From Albula goreensis (Eukaryota; Chordata; Actinopteri; Albuliformes; Albulidae): a stretch of DNA of 64,000 bases. Under the pieces are notes generated by a model. It had not been told where the DNA came from and did no database searches. It saw only the letters and a program-made list of their open reading frames with translations. The stretch covers positions 18,813,906 to 18,877,905 of the forward strand of contig CM040745.1 in assembly GCA_022829145.1 (NCBI GenBank). The letters run 5' to 3'. This document shows positions 25,901 through 40,900 of this stretch, one piece after another (position 1 is the stretch's first letter; each line of letters starts with the position of its first letter). The position numbers and the translations under genes are program-made.

Positions 25901-28900
25901 TCTAACCCAGTCTTACCCACCTAGTCATTTGGTGACTGGGTGGATCTGGAGACTGAGGGACTAAAGGACAGAGCAGTTTGTGACAGATTTTAAGTGTGGC
26001 ACAGAGAGCAGCAGCAGCAGCGGCGGCAGCAGAAAACACAGATATAGAAGTCTACTCCTGCCTTTTTGCTCAGTGGCTTACCTGTGCTGCATATAGGCCA
26101 TGACAAAACGAAGAGAGCTTAAACTTACTTAAATGTATATCCCCTTCAGGCTTTGGGTACTTTCAATTTCCAAAGCACAGAAAACTAAACACAGAAATCA
26201 TTTGATGGATTTAAAATGTTTTCTTTTTACTCATAGCAGTCTTTCCGCACACACAACTGTGCCTTGGCTCTCTGACTGCCTCCTCAGCTGTAATATTACC
26301 ATAGAGACTTATTTAACAGCAGACGCACAGCGGCATTCGATCAGAAATGCTTTCAGTCTTTTCCAATACACTGTTAAGCTCTTCTTCTGCATTTACACTC
26401 AGACCACTTAATATAAGACATTAGAGGAGGTGATTAAAAACACTTGATAAGAAACATAAGCACAGAGCCATCTGTGAAATATTTAGCTGGGAGTATAATG
26501 TGTTCCATTACCAGCATAAGAGGTGTAGGGAGAGACAATCCAGATACCTGAATGGGGAAAATCTTGACAGCCACGTAGTCGTTGAGCAACTGTGCTTTCC
26601 ACACACAGCCGAAACGCCCCCTGGCTTTTATCTCCAGTAACTGCAGTGGCTTCTGGCCGAGGATGGGAGAGGGAGGAGTTGGGCCCGGGTCCTACAAGGC
26701 AAGCAAACAGCATGTCACTGAAAGTTCTGAGACCCAATATATGTACAGTGCCCTCCACAAATATCGGCACCCCTGGTAACATGAGTAAAACAGGCAGTAA
26801 AAAAAGTCTTATTTACCTTTCTGATGTTTCATTCAAAATATTCACAAAAATCTAACCTTTAAGTAAAACGATTGAAAGGAAAACCTAAATCTTATATTCC
26901 CATTTATATTTTATGTTTTAAAGTTCACCTGAGGGATTAGGAACACTTAAATGGTCAGCCATGACTTCCTGTTTCACTGGTATATAAATATGAGGCCAAA
27001 TTCCCCTAGTCATCCATCATTATGAGAAAGACCAAGAATATAGCAATGAAAAAGCTGCAGCAAAAGTTGCAACAAAAAGTTGAGCTGCACAAATCAGGAA
27101 ATGGCTACAACAAAATAGTTAAACAGTTGAAAATGCTCATTTCCACTTGCAGGGCAATAATTAAAAAATTTGAAGTAACTGGAGATGATGAGAATCTGCT
27201 GGAAAGAGGATTTATGTCTATATATGGCTGGATTTTCCAGCAGGACAATGATCCACAGCACACCGCAAAACCAGCACAAAAATGGTTCATTGACCACAGA
27301 ATCAAGGTTTTTCCATGCCCATCCCAGTACCCTGACCTAAACCCCATAGAAAACCTGTGGGATGAGCTGAAGAGGAGACTCCACAAGCGTGGACCTTGGA
27401 ATCTGAAGGATATGGAGAGATTATGTGTGGAGGAATGGTCTCAGACCCCTTACCATGTGTTCTCCAGTCTCATTAAGCATTATAGGAGAAGACTCAGAGC
27501 TTTTATCTTGGCAAAGGGAGGCTGCACAAAGTGTTAAATAAAGGGTGCCAATAATTGTGGCACACTTGTTTTAGAGAAACATATTTATTTCATTATAAGA
27601 TTTAGTTTTTTCTTTCAATCATTTTACTGCAAATAAAGGTATTATTAAAAATAGATTTTTCTGAGTATTTTGAATAAAAGATCAAAAGAGTGAAAAATGT
27701 TGTGGAGGGCACTGCAGGTAGTTATAGGGGTCAGGGTGTCTCGGGACGCAATAACACAAGCTCATGGAGGTACACAGTCGCATTAAAATGTCAGTCAAGT
27801 GCCTGGAGCATCCAAAGTTCCCAAGCTCATTATGCAGAGAAAGGGGCTGTGCATTCTTTCATTCATCCAACCCATTTTCTGAGTTCAGCTGAAGGGGGTT
27901 TTCATACTTTGCATGCTTTATTCTAATGGCTATGCACACCTGAAAAATCTACATTCTCCTAACTGTGCTGAAGTTCTATGGGGGGCTTTTTGGGGTGTAT
28001 CTGCGGTACATGGAGGAAGAGGAGAGAACACTGGCACAACCATGTTCTTTATGGTGAGCCAAAGCAAAACACACTGGTGGTGCAAGCTGAACATGTCTGG
28101 TTCTCCTCTCTCTGCATGGAATCCCTTGTACAGCTGATCAGTAACACAAGCCATGCCAGGTAAAGCAGCCATTGTTTTGCCAATGTTCCCTCAACATTCG
28201 TCAGCTTGGTAGAATGGCAGCTGCCAGGTGGACCTCATTTTTGTCCAGGAACCACCACCTTTTCAGCAGAGATACAAAATGCAGATCTAAAACACATCTG
28301 AGTGCTGCCCTGTGTCATTCATTTATCCTTCTGCTGTGAAGGTACAGGGAGACCAGGCTATGCGTTTTCCAGTTCAACGCTATATTTAACAGCCCTTCAA
28401 AGTACCCAGCTGGCATACTGCGGGCCACAACACGACGCTTTCCAGACCAGCTCAAGCAAGCTGCTGATAATGGCAGTGCTGCCAGCACCAGCTGGACCTG
28501 GCAGGCCTGGTTGTGCCTGTTTGGGCCCAGCATGCTGAAACTCTTTCACACCTCTATGCTTGTTCCTTCCCTGGCACATAGTAAAAGGTAACCAGTTCTT
28601 AGGATGCCTGAGAGACAAGCAAACTAATGATCCCCTTTACAAGCAACATGACAAACAGGGACATGTAAAAGCTAGACGAATGAATAGACTGCAAATGTCA
28701 CTTGGTAAGTGACAGAATGAGTGTTTGAATGAGTGAGTGAGACTGTGATTGACTGATAAAGTGTTTGACTGAGACTGGCTGGCTAACTGACTGAGAGTGA
28801 CTGACCTGAACTAAGAGACTGAATGATTGTCCAACTGTCAGTGAGTGACTGACTGTCTGACAGTGAGAGTGAATGGTTGAGAGAACCCTTCTTTGCAATA

Positions 28901-31900
28901 CATCTGCTTCCTCGTACTAGATAAGTACTAGGAGCCAGATAAGTGCTGACTGCTGTATGGGCGATTTTGAAAATGCATGATCTGTTAGGGGTTTTGGAGC
29001 AACTGATGGTTATCAAATATGGATGTCTAAAGCTGTTTTTTTATTCAGAAAAACATAACCTCGCAACAAAGAACATGTCAGTGAATCACAGTCAGTGTGC
29101 TTATATCACACAGTGTGGAGATAACATGTCAGTATGGAGCAGAAGAGGAAGGTGGCATGACAAAAGGCAGAAGTGAAGAGCATCTCTGTGTATCATTCTC
29201 ATATCCAGGAACTCGATCATCTGCAGCCCCTCCCCTAGAACAGCCTTGGCAATAGCTCGTACACAAAGTGGGCGGCACGTTTCCGAAAATAAATACGTTA
29301 AATCAGTGAACATGCAGGGTCAAGCTCATCATTTCCATGTGTCTACCTACTCCTAGAGCAGACAGACATAAACATAGACGACCTAGCACATCAATAGGAC
29401 AATATCCGCCAGGTGAATTGTACAAAGAAAAAAAAAAAAGGAAAACATTCCAGATGGCAGAGAAAAGTGGAGACTGTATGGGGACAGCGGTGGTGAAATA
29501 TAAACCAAAGCAGCCACATGCTCACAAGGAGAAGGAAGAGCAGGGGAGAAGACACCAGAGCAAGACATGGTTCAAACAGTAGGGGCTGTGATGACACTGT
29601 CCAAGGTCAAATTCATAAAACATACCATGCTACATGCTTACCTTTTTGTTTTGTGAATTAAAAAATATTTTAAATTAAACTCTAATTGCTTCCATTATTT
29701 AATGTAAGGAGGAAACAAAGGTATCTTTGGGTATATGATGTAACACCAGGTTCTGATATTATTTGACAAGAAAAAGCAAGATTATTTTTGGGCAATTTAT
29801 GATTTCTCCATCACAGTATGTCAAGACCTCACATTTATGCTGAGTGTGTGTTGTACGGAGAAGCCTTTTAACCTTTGTTTGTTCTGAAGGTGCAGGCAGA
29901 AGCACAGACCCACGGTTACCCACAATCCATGTTTGAATCAAGACTTTCTGCAGAGCACTGGACAGGCTACATCATCCAGTCATGATGTGAAACATACACC
30001 AGCAGAAAGAAAAAAGGGTCATTACATTACTGGTCTGCAGTTAACCCTATATGTTATTCTGACAGATTAGCCAGCTTCTTGACTAAAACTTTCTCAAGGA
30101 CAGCAGGGTTTGACTAAGTGTATTTCCCATAATTCAATACAGGGAAGGAAGGGCAGCTCTCTGAACACTGGGAGAGAGGCAGACAGTCCAGACTGGGTGG
30201 GGTGTGTTAATGGACATGGGTCTGTGTAAGTGTGTTTCCCATAATTCAACACAGTGGAGGGGGGTGGGGTCTGGAAATGGTGGAGGATAGGTAATCTGTC
30301 CTGTGTGTGAGCACTAAGGAGCAAGAGCAAGCTTTCTGCCTTGGCCAGTTTCATTCCTGAGTCCTGACCCAATCGGTCACCCTGGTTGTGGCATCTGATC
30401 TAAGTGTCACTGGATCCTAATCCGTAATCATGGGGATTGGTCAACACATGATGACAAATGGGAAAATGGGGGAGGGATTTTGCATGGCATTTCTCCTGCT
30501 TTTCATCTATGTGACAGCTTCTTTCACCCTCAGTTTATGAATGTCTTTCTCAAGCCACAAGCTTAGTCAGCCAGCTATCAAGGGCACTGGGAGATGTGTG
30601 GCACCATTTATATGCCCCACACTTCAGTGAGGAGCCACCCACCAGTGAAACAAGCCTTTTGACTTGATTAAAGCAGTACGTATAAAGCTGTTTCTACCAT
30701 ATATTCCACTGAAATGACTGCAGGGTTGTGAATATATAGCATGGCATTTGGTTTGACGTCATTACAAAATTTTGCATGCAAAGCTGGCCTGCTTGTATTT
30801 TTAGGAGGCCTCCTGTGTGCCGTTAATTCATCTGTTCAGTAGAGTCGCTGAACCCAAGCCCTGGTTCACGGGAGGACATAAGAGAGACCTTTGCATGTTT
30901 TCAGGAGCGTAGCAAACACAATACGCTCGATTCCGTTACGTCTGGGAGCTGACAGCGGCATGGGAAACATCACAACTGGACATCCATGCTCAGGGACACC
31001 AGGTGCTGCCTGGCAGAACATGCAAATCGGACTGCCCCACAGGCCTGAGGACCATTTGTGGGAGGAAAAGAAGAACAGCCATGCAAAAGTAAACAAATAC
31101 AAACAATAATAAATAATTCTCTGAAAAGATGTCAATGTAAGGGGAGAATGCAACATTTAAAAAGGCACCGAGGGTGTGAGCATCCAGAAATCAAAATGGG
31201 GATGGATGTGAGTGTGGGAGGGAATTTAAAATAGAATAAAAAAGAACAGGATATCAGGCTTGCCCCCCAACAACCAAACCAACTGAAAAGTTTAAGAGTT
31301 AATTAAACTTCTCTTACCTCTATCATTATATGAAAGGCGTGCTAGTGAAGGAAAGAAAGAGGCAAAAGAAATTACTGTTTCCCGTGAGGGTGAAATGAAG
31401 CACACAAAATGGCTGCAAGTGGGAGACTGGTGACCCAAGTTCTCTCCCGTGTCTGATCTGAGATCTGGGATCAGTGTGGGATCTGAAAGTGACTGGACAC
31501 CAGCTTTGAACAATTGAATTGGACTGACACCAGACCAACGCAGGAAACCCTGACACCAAATCCTAAATGGGAGGAGTCTCAGCATAAACGCATACTGTAA
31601 GTTGACTCATGTCAGGTGACCAGGTAAGGTAGAGAATTCACTGTTCTGAGATGAGAAACTAAAGATAGGGGACATAAGCACAGCCAAATGTGATTTCATC
31701 TTCATCTATAGCCTCGTGTTGTTGTACAATTCAGGTCATTGTCTTCCCCTGACAGACATATACTGAATATTTTAAGGGGGGACACAGGGGGATGCCATCT
31801 ACCTTGGAAAAAATTTTGACCACAACCACCCCCCTTGTAAAATTGTCTTCTCCCTTCCCATCCCCTTTGCTTTAATGGAATTAGCTATGCTATTCATCTA

Positions 31901-34900
31901 ATCGCAAAAAGACAAAACCTATTAGAAACCTGTTCACTTGTGAGCAAATGAACGTGAGCTAACATATTTATTTGCTTGAAATAACATGATACATTTTAGA
32001 TTCTAATGAGAGGGTGACATATTGAATGTAAAAGGTAGTTTAAGCAGTAACTTGTATGCAGTTATGATAGTGTGGAGGTCTGTGTTTAAAATCCCACACT
32101 AGTAATATCATTATTGTTCTTATATAAATATTATTATATTGTAACTAATTGGATAGTTTTTGTATTAATAATAGGAGTACATTTTCAGTTTTTTTTTCTT
32201 ATGATTCTGCATGATTATAAAAAATGTAGGCAATACCACCATCCTTCCTCCCCAAGGATGACCATCCCCCAATGATTTTTTTTTTTTTACAAATCGACCA
32301 CTGCAGATAATATTCATGTTCATCAGACTTTGATGATAATATGACCTTTTAAAACTTGAGTCTTGACAGACTAATGACTACGCTACAAAAATTGTGTTAG
32401 CTGAGAAGTTAAACGTTTCATCATATTTTCCTACAGGAAAAGTGTGAGCTACAGATTCTTTAGTAATTCAGACACATGTTTTGAGAGAGATGGTGAGAGT
32501 ATTACTCTTAGGCATGATGCATAACCACTGCTGGATATTACTATGTTTGAAGTGTGATGATCACCCGAGCTATGAAAAAAAGTCATATATGAACCATGAG
32601 GCATCGGTTTGCTTTGTAGCTATAAATCAGGCTTAACAGTATTTGACTTTAAAAATCTGATGAATAATGAATGGACTCCTCTCACCCCCTGCTTTAGGAC
32701 AGCACTGCTGGAGCAATGTTGGGGATGTGCCGGGGTGCTCTTGGAGTGAACTTAGATGAAAGATGTCACTTGGATGAAAATTATTTTCAGCTGGAACTTT
32801 TGGTGAGCCAGTCTTCCTACCGACCAAATATATGTCCAATACCCTTGCAAAAGTATAAGACACTGTGTTGTAGTAGGTGCTCATAAGAATGGAGTAAACA
32901 GGGTAATTACAGAAAAGGAGATTTATCATGTCATCTTTTGTGTTACAGATAATTGGATGTTTTAAAAACTGCTTCATGTAGCTCAAATTAACCCAAGAGC
33001 CACACAGCCACAAAACCCCAAACTTGAGGGCCTGATATCCCCCAATTGCCAGGATAATTTACTCCCTGAATCATGTGACCATGCTGCTGAAGAGAAGCCA
33101 ATGACCAGAAAGAGAAATTATGCTTTTTACGTTGTCATGGCAATACTATTATCCATTTGATAAATTGTATTATTGTTTGCTGTGTGCAAACAAGGACTGC
33201 AATTCTGACCTGCAATAAGTTGTTTTGTGAATGAATGACTGCAGCGTTTTCGCGTAGGCGATCTCTCGTGTGACTTAATGAGGATTAATTGCCGGTTTGG
33301 GTAATGGGAACCGAGCCTCCGGTGATCATGCCCAGTGAGGGTGGGGGGTTTGGTGGGTTGTCCAATTGATGCTTTTAATTAGTTTCATCGTGCTCCACGC
33401 ATGTGATGGCTACAGGGGCCATAAATCAGGGGGGCAGAGGGGAGGGGTGAAGCTCCTCTTGGTGTACGCTACGCTCCTTGTCCGTTACACAGTAATTAAC
33501 AGGCTTCATGGTATAGTGCAGGTCAGATCCCGTTAGCAGAGGAGCTACCATGTACAACCTGTGCAAAACTCACTCACTCTGAACTGCTCTACACATGTGT
33601 GGCAAATTCATAAATCAAAGCCCCGGACAGCTTTATGAGGGTGTGCCTAAATGCAGCTCAGTGTGCATCACTCCCGTGCTGAGGCGCTGCATGGCCTACC
33701 GTTTCTAGCTGTGGGGGGTGACAGTATTACATATTTAAGCTGCGGGGACCCTTGCGGGCTCAGCCATTGCTGCATTTTTCAGGTGCTGAGGGGATGGCCA
33801 TTAAAAAAAAAAAAAAAGCACTGGTGCATGTGATTGCAGCAGTGATGGCTGACCTGGATTCACCCTCTCATGCTTCATTATACAGAACATACTGTTTGAA
33901 TTCTAATAAACCTGCCCTTCACTTTGCTGCAGAATCTTGAACAAAACCGCTGACTTTATATGCGCTACCATTTTCATTTACTGCATTTGTTCATTTGGTC
34001 GGTTCTTTTGCTCAATGGGATTGTATGGCAATACCAAAAGAATTTATATATAAAGTTGTACACGTAAAATAAATGAATGAATGAATGAATGAATGAATGA
34101 ATGAATAAATACTTTTCCCCACTGCAGATAACAACAGTTTTTCAAGAGACTTGTATAATGAATTTTGGTAAAATATAGTAAAATATACAACCCATAAAAT
34201 CTCTTAAAAATTTGACCTTACAAGTTAGTAATTTAATTTCGGCTGTAAACACAGCTGACACAGCACAGCAATTAAAAGTCAAACTAGGAGATCTCCAATG
34301 TCAAAGGTCACCTGCGTGCAGGCAATCAGCACTTCTGCTCAAAGCAGATGCATTATTGATTAAACATTGATGTTCCCAAGCCCTGCCTCCAAACTGCCTT
34401 TTTATAGCCATGCTGCTAAAACTGTATGAGAGAGCACCTGCATTATTTATCTGTTTACGCTTTCCCCTTCCCTTCTCTTTTAGTCTGACGTTTCCCTGGG
34501 CACTCTAGAGCAGCTGAATGAATGGGCCCTGAACCACTCTCTGCTTGTGCACCTCACCCTCATCGTCCTAGCTCTGCTGCCCTCTGCGTAGAGGGTACAG
34601 GGGTGGCCGAACCCACATCTCCCCGAACCCAAAATGAAGTGACTTGCAATCCCCAGTCTACCAATCTATAAAGACAGAGAATAGTTGTTGTATCCTTCTT
34701 TATTTACCTTCATTGAAGGGGGGTGAGATGGGATGGAGTGTGAGTGTGGAGTTTCTTCACTCATGCCCAGAATTAATATGGATAAAGGCAAAATGAAACA
34801 CACACTCACAACTAAACCCACAAATAAATGCCAGAGGACGGAGAAGGACAGAACACTGTGCACTGTAAGCTCCTGTAAGAACATGTCAGCATGTTTGGAC

Positions 34901-37900
34901 TGTGCACGTGGTACAGAAGTACATTGGGAAAGAAGGGGCCTGAACAAATCCATTTCCTGGAGGCTGGCCATTCGTTTCTTTATGATATATCATCATACAT
35001 GATTGATGTTCTGTTGCTGAAAGGAAAGGGGTGGGACTATTCAAGGAGTAGAAGGGGGGAGACACTGTGTATGGGGTACAGAAGTCTCTCCTATCAACCC
35101 GTAATCCCCTCTCACTCCATATATGACTTTGCTCCAGCCTTATCACTGAGATCAACATACAGTGATACAGTGGATAGAGATGGGAGCTGACGGTTCCACT
35201 CAACTCTAAACACCGGGAGGAGTTGAATTTGTTTCATTTAGCCTTGTGAAAACTGAATAGATGCTACAACAGAATATTCTGCAGACTGAAACTATACAGG
35301 AATGAGGGGTGGGATTGAAGAGGGGGAAACAGAATTTCTTAGGCTTATCGTTTCAGGACACATTATGAAAAGCAGAACGATTTCAACAAAGAATAATCAA
35401 ATAAGGTAAAAAAAAAAGCTGAAGAGTTAGTAATGCAATAAACTTTCCTCAAGATAAAGTGTTCCTACAGTTCTCTGTAAAATAAAGGATGGTTGTCAAC
35501 AAAAGTTAAACTTACAAAGTTAAACATAATAATGAAAATGCATGGTGGCCTATCTTCTGAAGAGACTCTGCGTCACAATGGCCGATATATTTCACAGCAT
35601 TAGCACCCTGTTGTTTTCACAACATGCCTCTGGCCAGTTCAGACCAGTTGTGATCTCTTGAGCCTATGGCTTCCATACATTCTTCTCTGCATGCTGATTT
35701 TTGGTAAGCATTCTGCCACAAAATGGCTGTTTTATATCACCAGGCTGAGTGCTAAACAGGCTTTTGAACTATGCTTTCCCCCTACACTTCAAGCCACTCT
35801 GAGAATGTGAAAAGTCCTCTGTAAATACAATCAATTATCATGTCTCACTCATCGATAAAAATGTTCGAAGAAGCTAGATTGTTCATAAAACCACCTTACT
35901 GTTCCATTCACATTAATTTTGGAACTGGATGCAACCAGATTACACCAAGACCTTCCTTCAGATTTATGCATAACGACAGGCCGCCCACAGATGCAGCCGC
36001 ACGCAAATGAAGCTAATGTACCACTAATCAAATGAACAGAAAATGGCTGGCATGTTTGAACCACTTCAAGTTAAAGCAGTGGATATAAAATTGCTAGAAA
36101 TGTGCTAGAACCTGAAATCAGTAACAGTAATGTAAGGGGTGTTACTGGGAAAGCTCACTGGCAACCATCACTACCTATTATGTTATTTGAATTATAAAAA
36201 GTGAAATGTGAACACATCCATTAGAACAGCTCTTGTGAGAGTTAAACTTACTTGGGTGGGCACCAGGACTGGGGGGTATGCCAGCTTGTGATGCCGGTAC
36301 ATCCAGAAGGAGAAGAGAATGATGGCAGCGATGCCCATGATGGGCACCAGAGAGTACAGCAGGGTGCTGAATAGTTGGGGCTTCGGTGGGAATGGTTTTG
36401 TGGTTGCTGTGATGCAGGGATGAAGAGGTACAGAGAGAGAGATTATGGTTTTGTTAAACAACAATAACTGGTACATTTTTATTAATTTACAACCAACAGA
36501 GCTAGGAAGAACAACAAAAAGAAACAGAATTAAGTAGCAAATCCATTGGATATGTACTCACAAAACTTATATTTGGAATTCTATTTGACACTACTCCATA
36601 ATGAAATTGTGCCATTAAAAAAATCATTCCTTTCCTAGTGCACATTATTTCTCCAATACACCTCATCAAATCTATATCTTACTGACAGCAGGACAAAGAG
36701 TGAAAGAGAAAGTAAAAGTGAGCAAGTGCAAGAGGAATTATGACATGCAAGGGGGAAGAGGAAACCTACAACTATTCTGAAAGAGGTACATCAGCTCTTA
36801 TTCAGACACAAAATGTTTCCTGACCATGTAAAATCCGACAAGCATGGAGCATTACTGGACTGTTACATGCCAGAAAAGAGCATTGTAGACTTCTGGTATG
36901 AAATACTTTGTGCCAGTGTGTTGCAAGGTCCTTTGCAGTACAGCTAAATGCCATATGTGGCCTGTGAGTGAGTTTCTGTTGTGTAATAGCTGCCTCTTTT
37001 CACTTTGCTGCTTGGCCTAACTGGATCTGTAAACAGGCAGTTAAGCCATTGATTTTTAGCTTTCATATTTTCTGCCGTTTCTGGGGAACTGCCAAATGTC
37101 CTGGGCTGAGTGTTACCAACCGCATGAAATTCAGTCCTTATCATGGTCTGGACCCATTAAAAAAGACACATTTATAACAGCTCACGCTCCACTACAACAA
37201 TGCTCAAACAATACATCTGCAAAGAATATTTAGCCACAGCAATATAATAAAAATAAAAAGATTGCCTACTTCCAAGTCTTATGTATATCTCATAAAGAAA
37301 AACCAAGTCCCCCAAGGAGCAGCTAGCCAAGCGATGAGCCATATAAATGAATATACCACTAAACCTATGGCACACCGATGAAGGAAATGTACTGCCTTTC
37401 CTAGCAAGACATAATAATAGAGTAATGAAAGAGTAGATTCACCATCTGATGTTTTGTATTTCAGAAAGTTTCATATCTACAACCAAAATGTAACATTAGA
37501 TAAAGGGAACCTGAGTGAACAGACAAAACAAGATTTTGATTTTTATTTTATTTATTAAAAATAAATAAAATGTTTCTCACATTTACATATTTATTATACT
37601 TATATGTTTATTATCTTATACAGGACAGTATGGGAAATCCAATGCTGCTGGGGAAAAAAGTAATTGTCCTCTTAGACTCCATAACTGGCGAAACCCCCTC
37701 AAACAGCAACTGCTGCAACTAAACGCTTCTTGAAAACATTGACCAATTTCTTGAAATGCTTAATTTTGGCACACTCCGGCACAAATAACTGCATTAGGTT
37801 CTGCCACAAGGTATCACTATGGTTTAGGTCTGGACTTTGACCAGGTCATTGAAAGACAATGTCTTGTTCTTCAGCCACTCTGATATAGTTTTGCTTGTCC

Positions 37901-40900
37901 ATTTCTTGTCATTGCCCTATAGCATGGCCAAACAGAACATCAGCTGCAGCTCACAGAGAAATAGTCTGACATTACCTTGTAGAATTCATTGATACAGAAC
38001 ACAATTCAGGGTTATTTCAGCAAGGAATTCCAAGTTACTCAGGTCGTGATGCCGCATAGTATCCCCAAAACGTGACACAACTACCCACCATGCTTGATTT
38101 AAAGTTCTTGCTGTGGAATGCATAGCTCTGTTTTTAGATAATTGTGCAAAAAATGCATAAAATCAGTAACAGGGGCAAATACTTCTTCAGGTTACATTGT
38201 ATGTGCTCAACTGTAATTCATTTATTTAAAACAGCCCCCAAAAGAATATGTGGAGGGTACAGTATACAGTTTGTTGTTGCCTCATTATGTGGTATTAGTA
38301 AGGCTGTTAAGAACCTCCTCGGTAATCAGCCAACAGACCGATTTTACAGGGTTCCATGAGGGTGGTGGATACAACTATGCATCACTGTCAAGGACATAGT
38401 GGAAAAATCTTTTGTTACAGTGACCATTTCCTCAATGACAACAAAGCATCGGGACTGGTTCTGTGAACCTGACATTGTGGCTGTAACTGTAATGACTATT
38501 GGCAGATAAACAGCTTGATGAATACTACATGGGTAGTCTTGACTCGAGATGCTCAATCTCTAACAAAACCTCAAACACTTTTTTTTTTTGCCCAGGATTT
38601 CTGAAAATCTGATTGGTAACTGCAGACTTCTGAAATGGAGTTTGATTGGCTTAAGTGGGATGTCACGTCTCAGGGAGCTGGTCATCGTTTTACCACACTG
38701 GAGTTAAATTGGGCTTGCACCAGTTTGGTGCATTATATGAAGGTATTTTGGAAGTAAAGACAATGGTCACTGCAGGACCAGTTGTGAGCGGTCATTGAGG
38801 TTAAAGAAGGAGTGATCACCATAGGACTAGGACCGCCCGTGGTGTCCCCCTGTGAGTGTTCTCTGTCAGCTCACCAGGGATAAGGAGAGGTCAGCACTTT
38901 GGATTAGTCCAAGCTATCTAGTGGCATGTAAATCCCCTGTGTACACCACACGCCATTAAATTACGCACATTACGCCATATAGCCATCACGAATATATGCC
39001 ACAACAAGCCACACAGAGGTCACAATGACAGCCTCCCCTGCAGGCATCTGCCACAGGGTCCTGAAGGTTAAAACACCACAAGTTTTTCAACGTTCCTATA
39101 CTTTTTTCTATCCTTGGCATTCCAGGGGCAGTGAGGTATTTGTGTGAAGGTATTCACTCGCGCATAATTGCTCTCTTCCTCGATCTTGCACATGCTCTCC
39201 AGGGATTGTTTGCTTCGTCTTCACAGAGCATGAATTTTAAATCCTAATGCCCAAAATGCCATCTATTTTTTGCTTTTGTGAGCTAGTTTAATTACATTAC
39301 ATAGAGATGTATTGCTGGAACGAAACACAGGTTGTCAGAATGTAGGACAGGTGTTAGGAAAAGAACACCCCCACAACACTTCAGCATAATGATGCTCTCT
39401 GCTCAGTACAAAGATATCAGATTTTAATCATTTGCGGCTGTGCCTATAATTTCTGGTACTGCCACCCATAAAAGAAAACATACCACAGTGGCTGATGTTT
39501 AACTAACAATCTCACAGTTAGAATAAATCACTTATATTTGCTTACAAGATGTCCTTCTCATGATTTAATATTTTTACCATTTTTTGTCTTTTGTAATCAG
39601 GTTGTATACAGCTCAGTTCTCATGAGTGACTGGATATCCTGAAACCTCACGAGAGTGAAGCCAAGGGCATGGCAGCGATATCCAACCTTGAGCATAAACC
39701 CATGGTCCCCAGCCCCCTCGTATGAAGTGTGAAACTGGGTCAGATTAAGACATCGTTCTGATTGTATGGTTGGTGGTTTGAATGCTAATCTTATGAGTGT
39801 ATCTGTGTGCTGAAAGCAGGAGGGAGTGTCAGTGTGAGTGTGGTTGACCATACGCACCAGTGCTGCGACTAGGAAAACCATATACTTGATCTTGCGGATT
39901 ATACCACAAGCCACAGGGTTCGATGAGATCAACCAGGGAGAGAGGTGAGAGAAGTCAACCAATCATCAACACACCCCTGACCTCAATCTTATTCTGATGA
40001 GTTGCACAACTAAGCAACACACCAGCACATGAGTTCCACACCAGCCACAGAAACCTGGCTACATTATTGGACTTGATATGCAAGGGGAAGGAATCACAAT
40101 TGCCCACAAACATTTCCCTGAAGTAGACATAGAATAACACAAATGCATGCACTAAGATGCTTTCATTGCTTAGCAGACCTCTTTCTTTCTGGTCTTTAAT
40201 CACTGTGTAATATTTAAAGGCTTGTGGTACGTGTTCATACAGGACTGTGATGTATTGGTTTGGAGACAGAAGGAAAGACAAGCATATTTTACTGCTGGCA
40301 AAAGAATTCCCACATTTATACCTGCAGTTAAAAAGCATGTAATGTCCAATAAGACTTCATTTTTAGATTCACACTCATTTTGCATAATTATTATTCAGCA
40401 TACAAATGCACTAAAAAGAACAACATAAGATGGCTTCTCCATGAATAACATGTATTCATGCATCATGTGAGGATATTTAATCATATATTCCTATAGGAAA
40501 CAGAGTGCACAATACAGGACATTCTGTACTTTCTCTCATGAAACACTGCACTGTTTACTTATCTATGAACTGTTCCAAATTTTCCCCTTGCAGGAGACAT
40601 CCAAATATCAGAGTTTGTTAAATGGGCCAAGGCTAGGAATCAGGGAAAGCCTAATCAACCATTTTGGCAATATCAAGAATATTATGCAAATAGGCCTGAC
40701 TCCAGAAACAGAACTGGCAGCAGGCAGGGGAAATTTGGCCATGCATTATGCATCTCTCTTCACCCAAAGCAAGCCAAGACTGGACTCATATGTTATATCA
40801 GTCATTACTCCATAGCCATGGTGAACATCAGGGTGAAAAGGGACAGCGTTGCTTGGGACTTCAAAACACATACAACAATAACATATCATCTTCCTGTATT

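Larger units (their letters stand above)
26692..36251 (-). other. acvr2a: acvr2a intron 4 (9.6 kb)
   Basis: The largest intron contained in the window. It holds the Tc1-like element, a TGAC-rich simple repeat (28720-28880), a (TGAA)n run (34071-34108), two CpG-richer stretches that look like conserved non-coding elements (30720-31060 and 33230-33560), and a plus-strand exon-like segment at 34484-34591. No other coding exon of acvr2a is visible in it. Confidence 0.9.
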
